Part shown: positions 7,649-11,235 of the stretch, in pieces | How the letters are laid out: every line of letters starts with the position of its first letter | How positions within the stretch are numbered: the first letter of the stretch is position 1 | DNA from: Flavobacteriales bacterium | Lineage (GTDB): Bacteria > Bacteroidota > Bacteroidia > Flavobacteriales > Parvicellaceae | Reading direction: 5' to 3' | Length of the DNA stretch: 11,235 bases | Assembly: GCA_014239715.1 (NCBI GenBank) | Contig: JAAZYJ010000121.1 | Location: forward strand, 1-11,235 | Notes under the pieces: generated by a model | Databases searched by the model: none | The model's input: the letters and a program-made list of their open reading frames with translations, nothing else | Told to the model about the DNA's origin: nothing | Made by a program: the position numbers and the translations under genes

Positions 7649-7727
7649 TATTGTTACCTGAACGGATTTGTTTAACGGCAAAGCCCATTCGGGGCAATTG
7701 ATCTTGTCCTATTTCATGGTAACAATA
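7649..7727. repeat. Perfect 10-bp inverted repeat spanning the recA-TPR intergenic region
   Basis: TATTGTTACC (7649-7658) is exactly repeated in inverse as GGTAACAATA (7718-7727), with 59 bases between the arms. Inside the loop is a smaller stem, GCCC (7683-7686) with GGGC (7692-7695). A further short inverted pair, GATCG (7732-7736) and CGATC (7746-7750), follows just outside. The left arm starts four bases after the recA stop codon. There is no T-run directly after the right arm, so this is not a classical intrinsic terminator, though a recA mRNA 3' structure is possible. Confidence 0.5.
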
Positions 7728-7766
7728 GGCAGATCGTTAAGATTGCGATCTTCACCCCGGAATATA

Positions 7767-7798
7767 TTCGTACTGCACGCGGTAAAGTATTATTTTTG
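7767..7798 (+). promoter_or_regulatory. Promoter for the TPR lipoprotein gene
   Basis: TATTTTTG (7791-7798) is a full match to the Bacteroidota -7 consensus TAnnTTTG. A near-consensus TTCG at 7767-7770 lies 20 bases upstream at the -33 position. Initiation would fall near 7803, giving a leader of about 10 bases before the ATG at 7813. This supports separate transcription from recA. Confidence 0.55.
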
Positions 7799-7812
7799 CT
7801 GCAAATAATACT

Positions 7813-8898
7813 ATGAAGTACGTTTTACCGCTATTAGTAATAGTTGTCTTGGTTAGTTGTGATAGAGGAAGAGAATCAATTACAGAGGCAATCACTGAAG
7901 GCAATCAAATGCCCCAGGTGCTTTCACCGGATGCAAGACTGGATTCTTTAAATAAAGTGATCAGGGAAAATCCTGAAAGCCCTAATGGATACCATCAGAG
8001 ATCACAATTTTACAAGGAACAAGGCATGATCGGGAAAGCTAGAGAAGACCTGAATATTTGTATAAACATGAGCCCTGAGACCGCCATTTTTTATCTCGAA
8101 AAGGCTCAGTTACTATATGCTCTTTCGGCTCAAGGAGTAACCAAAGAATTTGACAATTGTGAACAATATGCATTGAAAACGCTGGAACTGGACAGTACCG
8201 CCAAAGAAGCACATCTTCTGCTTGGTAAAATATATCTGGCATTACCCAATTACGGCAAAGCTCTTGACCAATTCAACGCGGCATTGAGAATTGATAAATA
8301 TTATCCCGAGCCATATTTCTTTAAAGGATTGACTTATACTCGTGCAGGAGACACAGCAAAGGCCGTATCTTCCTTCATTACTGCTACTGAGCAAAACCCT
8401 AATTACTACGATTCATACATGGAATTGGGTGTTTTGTATTCAAATCATGATGCAGACGACCGTCAAATGGCCCTACTTTATTTCGACAATGCTCTTGCCA
8501 TCATACCAACCAGTATTGAAGCTCTTTTGGCCAAGGGGCTCTTTCTGCAAAATAATGGAAAGCTGGCATTAGCTGATTCGTGTTACAACAAGATACTGCA
8601 GCTGGAACCGAATTTTGAAGTTGCCTATCAGAATAAAGGTTATGTCCATTTAATGACTTACAGTGACAGCTGGGAAAAAGAAAAAAATGACAGTGTGTTG
8701 ATCTTAGCAATAGAAGATTTTACAAGCGCCATAGATCTCAATGATCAATATGTGCAGTCATATCATAACAGAGGCCTTTGCCATGAATTGATGGGTGACT
8801 TTATTTCCGCTAAGGTTGATTATGCTACGGCTTTGAAGATCGACCCATTTTTCACATTGTCGGTAAAAGCCCTGAACTCATTGGACTCGATTCAATGA
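7813..8898 (+). CDS. TPR-repeat lipoprotein
   Basis: This 361-aa protein is an exported lipoprotein made almost entirely of tetratricopeptide repeats, so it is expected to act as a protein-binding scaffold on the periplasmic or outer-membrane side. Residues 1-15 are a lipoprotein signal (MKYVLP, hydrophobic run) ending in the lipobox LVSC with Cys16. A short low-complexity linker (17-40) follows, then about eight TPR units at roughly 57-90, 92-127, 131-164, 165-198, 199-233, 234-267, 268-312 (with a charged insertion, SWEKEKNDS) and 314-347. Typical repeat residues are visible, for example YFFKGLTYTRAGDTAKA and YHNRGLCHELMGDFISA. The ATG at 7813 is supported by the signal peptide and by the -7 element just upstream. 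The gene converges on the DUF1801 gene with a 50-base gap. The specific partner cannot be told from sequence. Confidence 0.9.
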   Translation: MKYVLPLLVIVVLVSCDRGRESITEAITEGNQMPQVLSPDARLDSLNKVIRENPESPNGYHQRSQFYKEQGMIGKAREDLNICINMSPETAIFYLEKAQLLYALSAQGVTKEFDNCEQYALKTLELDSTAKEAHLLLGKIYLALPNYGKALDQFNAALRIDKYYPEPYFFKGLTYTRAGDTAKAVSSFITATEQNPNYYDSYMELGVLYSNHDADDRQMALLYFDNALAIIPTSIEALLAKGLFLQNNGKLALADSCYNKILQLEPNFEVAYQNKGYVHLMTYSDSWEKEKNDSVLILAIEDFTSAIDLNDQYVQSYHNRGLCHELMGDFISAKVDYATALKIDPFFTLSVKALNSLDSIQ

Positions 8899-8948
8899 TG
8901 TTCTGTTGCAACCCTGTGGCACATATGGTAGCAAACCTATACGGGTAA

Positions 8949-9416
8949 TTATCGTTTCACAAACTCTTCGTATAACGATATCCAGTTTTCAACGCTGATT
9001 CTGCGCATCAACTCACCAATAAGATCGTAAGGGATTTCATCGATTTTTTTAAACCGAATGCAGCTTTTCCCCATGTCTAATTTTCGCGAGCAATGATTTG
9101 GATATTCACCGACAAACCAATTCATTAGATCCTCATTCGCATATATCCCCATATGATAAACCGCGATGAAATTTTTTTGAGATGCAAAAGAAACAAAAGG
9201 TAGTGGTAGCTTCGGATCACAATGGTATCCATCCGGGTACAAGCTATGAGGAACTACATAACTCGGCATTCCGTAGTTTATGACTTCTTCAAACCCTTGA
9301 GGAATGCTTTGACGAATAACTGATCTCAATTTTTCACAGGCCTTCTTTCTGTCTGCCGCAATCTTCTGTACATATGCATCAACATCTGTTTCTTTTTGCT
9401 TCATTGTATTTTGCAT
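8949..9416 (-). CDS. DUF1801 (YdhG-like) domain protein
   Basis: This 155-aa soluble protein has the DUF1801/YdhG fold, a small alpha-beta domain related in shape to frataxin-like and YjbR-like proteins, with no settled function. Visible family features are the N-terminal DVDAYVQKI...KLRSVIRQSIP helix pair (about 11-40), EEVINYGMPSYVV (43-55), the strand pair PFVSFASQKNFIAVYHMG (73-90), and GKSCIRFKKIDEIPYDLIGEL (116-136). There is no signal peptide, so it is cytosolic. ATG 9416 is chosen because it lies 6 bases after the upstream gene's stop; Met5 (9404) is an alternative. It is the last gene of the likely - strand operon. It is an odd partner for an exported TPR protein, so co-expression may not mean a shared pathway. 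Confidence 0.88.
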   Translation of the reverse strand: MQNTMKQKETDVDAYVQKIAADRKKACEKLRSVIRQSIPQGFEEVINYGMPSYVVPHSLYPDGYHCDPKLPLPFVSFASQKNFIAVYHMGIYANEDLMNWFVGEYPNHCSRKLDMGKSCIRFKKIDEIPYDLIGELMRRISVENWISLYEEFVKR

Positions 9417-9422
9417 TAGCCA

Positions 9423-10553
9423 TTAGTTTTTGATGCGGGAATGCGATGCAGGTTGAGCTGAACCGTCAATGACCATTTTTACCGCATCTTTCAGATCATC
9501 GTAATGAAAGTCTTCTTCAAAACCAACTGAATAGGTGTTGTGGCCATTGCTGGACGACTTGCCTAATAAATACTTTGGCCCACCCATCTCTTCTGATATC
9601 GTCGAATTCTCTGTTTGCACACTGTAGTCGACTTGCCCCGCCTCATCCAGAATATAAAAGATGTGTTTGTAGTAGAGCGTTCCTGCTGGATTATCAAAGT
9701 ATTCATACGCAACCACATTTTTACCCAGGTATTCAAATTGGTCGAAACAAAACATCTTTTTTGTTTTAGTATGTTTTGGTTGTCTTGAGTGTATGGAATA
9801 GAGTCTTCTCTTCAAAGGTTCTGCCTTTGAGTAATGTCCTTGGGCGTAATAAACCTGAATCATTTTTTTTATTATTTCCTCGTCGTTCGGACTGATCTCT
9901 ATAAGCTCCGAGTACGTATTCTCGGCATTTTCATATTGCTTTCCGGATAATTCATACAGTCCGATATTGTAAAGGCAATTGGCGTAGGAAGTTGTTTGCT
10001 TTGATATTTTTGTTTTCGCCAGGTAATAACTTTTAAGTGCTTCCGCATCACTACCCATATTTGTATAAATCTGGGCAATCATCATATAGGCCCTGTCCGG
10101 AACTTCTTTTGTATGAACAGCATTCTGATACGCTACCAGAGCTTTTAATGGCTTTTCCTGATTATAATAAGAATCCCCAAGACCACAATGGCTTTTTCCA
10201 TCTTCAGAATTGAATTCAATTGCAGTTAAGAATGCGTTAATCGCCTCATCGTAGTTGGACATGTAATTGTGCGTCATTCCGATATAAAAGTAGGCTTCAG
10301 GATTATTGCTGTCTTTTGCCAACGAAAGCTTCAGAAAGTGAAGACAATTCTCATCATCTTCTGTATTGTAACAGCTTAGACCTAAATAATGCAAAGCTGA
10401 ATCACTCAGATCTTCATAGTCCTGAGCGTATTTTTCTAGTAGACTGTCAAATTCATTCCTTTGGTAAAGTGACCTGATATCTTCTGTAATACTTTCTTGT
10501 CCAAAACCAGTAAAGACCATGAAAAGTCCGAAAAGAACGAGAATCGGTCTCAT
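9423..10553 (-). CDS. Exported TPR protein with unidentified C-terminal domain
   Basis: This 376-aa protein has a signal peptide (residues 1-18, MRPILVLFGLFMVFTGFG before QES; no lipobox cysteine), so it is probably periplasmic. Residues about 22-255 are helical tetratricopeptide repeats: clear units are NNPEAYFYIGMTHNYMSNYDEA (84-104), SHCGLGDSYYNQEKPLKAL (121-139), RAYMMIAQIYTNMGSDAEAL (154-173), ANCLYNIGLYELSGKQYENA (191-210) and a last one to about 250. A basic linker (HSRQPKHTKTKK, 255-266) leads to an approximately 110-residue C-terminal part with alternating beta-strand character (FCFDQFEYLGKNVVAYEYF, GTLYYKHIFYILDEAG). I do not recognise that domain. The start codon overlaps the stop of the upstream gene in the sequence ATGA (10550-10553), suggesting translational coupling. 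Function is unknown beyond a probable protein-interaction role. Confidence 0.85.
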   Translation of the reverse strand: MRPILVLFGLFMVFTGFGQESITEDIRSLYQRNEFDSLLEKYAQDYEDLSDSALHYLGLSCYNTEDDENCLHFLKLSLAKDSNNPEAYFYIGMTHNYMSNYDEAINAFLTAIEFNSEDGKSHCGLGDSYYNQEKPLKALVAYQNAVHTKEVPDRAYMMIAQIYTNMGSDAEALKSYYLAKTKISKQTTSYANCLYNIGLYELSGKQYENAENTYSELIEISPNDEEIIKKMIQVYYAQGHYSKAEPLKRRLYSIHSRQPKHTKTKKMFCFDQFEYLGKNVVAYEYFDNPAGTLYYKHIFYILDEAGQVDYSVQTENSTISEEMGGPKYLLGKSSSNGHNTYSVGFEEDFHYDDLKDAVKMVIDGSAQPASHSRIKN

Positions 10554-10957
10554 GTTAATTGGTTTTGATTGTTCAGACTTTTCAGTTCACTTATTCTGGT
10601 GTCGCTAACTGATAAAATAAGTTCGGAAACATTTTTAAAACTTGCTATTTGTCTATGGTCATACAAAAGGGTCACCAGGCCTTTTGACTTACTTAAAATG
10701 ACCGGGTATGTGTACTTCTGGTTATATCTGTCTTCGAAATCTTCAATGTGATGAAAATCAATTGTGATATCTGTTTCCTTCAAGAAGGTCGTCCATTCCT
10801 GCCGCTCTCCAAAATTACCATGAGTTAAAAGACACAGGTTGCAAGAATAGGTACTAGGATTGGTCAATTTATGGGCAAAATCAAACATTTTGCTCAACCG
10901 ATCAGATTTTGCATTATACACGAATACTAGGTTCAACGTGTTGTCAAGGTAATCCAT
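10550..10957 (-). CDS. Small uncharacterised CxxC protein
   Basis: This 135-aa soluble protein has no signal peptide or membrane segment. A first strand, LNLVFVYNAKSD (8-19), is followed by a helix ending in His29 and then by PSTYSCNLCLLTHGNFGERQEW (34-55), which holds Cys39-x2-Cys42 and His46. The second half has VILSKSKGLVTLLYDHRQIASF (86-107), which looks like two strands, and a C-terminal helix. From memory, short proteins with the VYNA...CxLC...GNF pattern are a widespread uncharacterised family; I cannot name it. The cysteines and histidines could form a metal site or a redox pair in a thioredoxin-like fold; this is inference. The ATG at 10957 is preceded by AAGAG, a weak ribosome-binding sequence. 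It overlaps the next gene by 4 bases (ATGA). Confidence 0.75.
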   Translation of the reverse strand: MDYLDNTLNLVFVYNAKSDRLSKMFDFAHKLTNPSTYSCNLCLLTHGNFGERQEWTTFLKETDITIDFHHIEDFEDRYNQKYTYPVILSKSKGLVTLLYDHRQIASFKNVSELILSVSDTRISELKSLNNQNQLT

Positions 10958-11003
10958 CTCTTGAAGACTTCCAATTTTGAATATTATTATAGTGAATTCC
11001 TAG

Positions 11004-11235
11004 TCAGCTAGGGTTCCTTCTTAGCCCAACAAACCCACCTTTTTTCATTACCAATTCCAGTGTTGGGAACTTAGCCGCAACGTATTTGTCAGATTTGATC
11101 AAAAAATAGGCTGGTTTGTCAATTTGTCCTGAAATGAGCCACTTCTGAATACCTAAAAGGTAGTCCGACCTTTCTTTTCCTTCAAGCTCATTCGATTTCT
11201 CCTTTCCAAGAGTAGTCAAAATAGACCTTTTATGA
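11004..11235 (-). CDS. C-terminal part of an unidentified protein (5' end outside window)
   Basis: The frame ends at TGA (11004-11006) and is open to the right edge of the window; a TTG at 11219 is possible as a start but is more likely an internal codon, since the frame continues upstream without a stop. About 76 residues are visible. The end, KPAYFLIKSDKYVAAKFPTLELVMKKGGFVGLRRNP, has a strand-helix-strand look. It somewhat recalls the C-terminal soluble tail of ArnT-like membrane glycosyltransferases, but the visible part is too short to assign. No transmembrane segment is within the visible part. It lies 46 bases upstream of the CxxC protein gene on the same strand and may head the same operon. 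Confidence 0.55.
   Translation of the reverse strand, partial: HKRSILTTLGKEKSNELEGKERSDYLLGIQKWLISGQIDKPAYFLIKSDKYVAAKFPTLELVMKKGGFVGLRRNPS

Noticed and set aside
8899..8948. Terminator between the convergent TPR lipoprotein and DUF1801 genes
   Set aside because: I found no stem of useful length with a T-run in these 50 bases.
10999..11012. CCTAG-TCAG-CTAGG hairpin overlapping the stop of the partial right-edge gene
   Set aside because: The stem is 5-6 bp with no T-run on the - strand; too weak to call a terminator between the right-edge gene and the CxxC protein gene.

Overview
The window reads as chromosomal DNA of a Bacteroidota bacterium; a Cytophagales- or Flavobacteriales-like lineage is my inference. 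The evidence is moderate-to-low GC, almost no Shine-Dalgarno sequences, one clear TAnnTTTG-type -7 element (7791-7798), several signal peptides of Bacteroidota style, and a cluster of parvulin/SurA-like genes between guaB and a MoxR ATPase gene. Most of the window is core housekeeping DNA. I see no IS element, integrase, phage gene, tRNA, rRNA or CRISPR array, and no gene-free stretch longer than about 180 bases.

Left part, + strand (1-5686): the 3' end of guaB (IMP dehydrogenase), then three tightly packed genes for exported SurA/PpiC-type folding factors, then a lone MoxR AAA+ ATPase gene. The first folding factor is a 643-aa protein with two parvulin domains. The second is a 278-aa lipoprotein-like protein with no recognisable catalytic domain; it starts with TTG directly after the TAG of the first and in the same frame. 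The third is a 462-aa SurA whose start overlaps the second gene by 38 bases. Together they probably form a cell-envelope and outer-membrane protein biogenesis operon.

Middle (5700-7645): a small pterin-4a-carbinolamine dehydratase-like gene on the - strand converges on moxR. It lacks one of the three conserved active-site histidines. Divergent from it, on the + strand, are bcp (thiol peroxidase) and recA, 51 bases apart. recA is followed by a 167-bp intergenic region holding a perfect 10-bp inverted repeat with arms 59 bases apart, then a good promoter for the next gene.

Right part (7813-11235): a TPR lipoprotein gene on the + strand converges on a compact - strand cluster. In transcription order the cluster is the C-terminal part of an unidentified protein running off the window, a 135-aa CxxC-containing protein, an exported TPR protein with a separate C-terminal domain, and a DUF1801 (YdhG-like) protein. 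The middle two overlap by ATGA and the last follows after 6 bases, so these are likely one operon. This cluster is the least understood and most accessory-looking part. I see no clear evidence of a defence system or other novel multi-gene machine.
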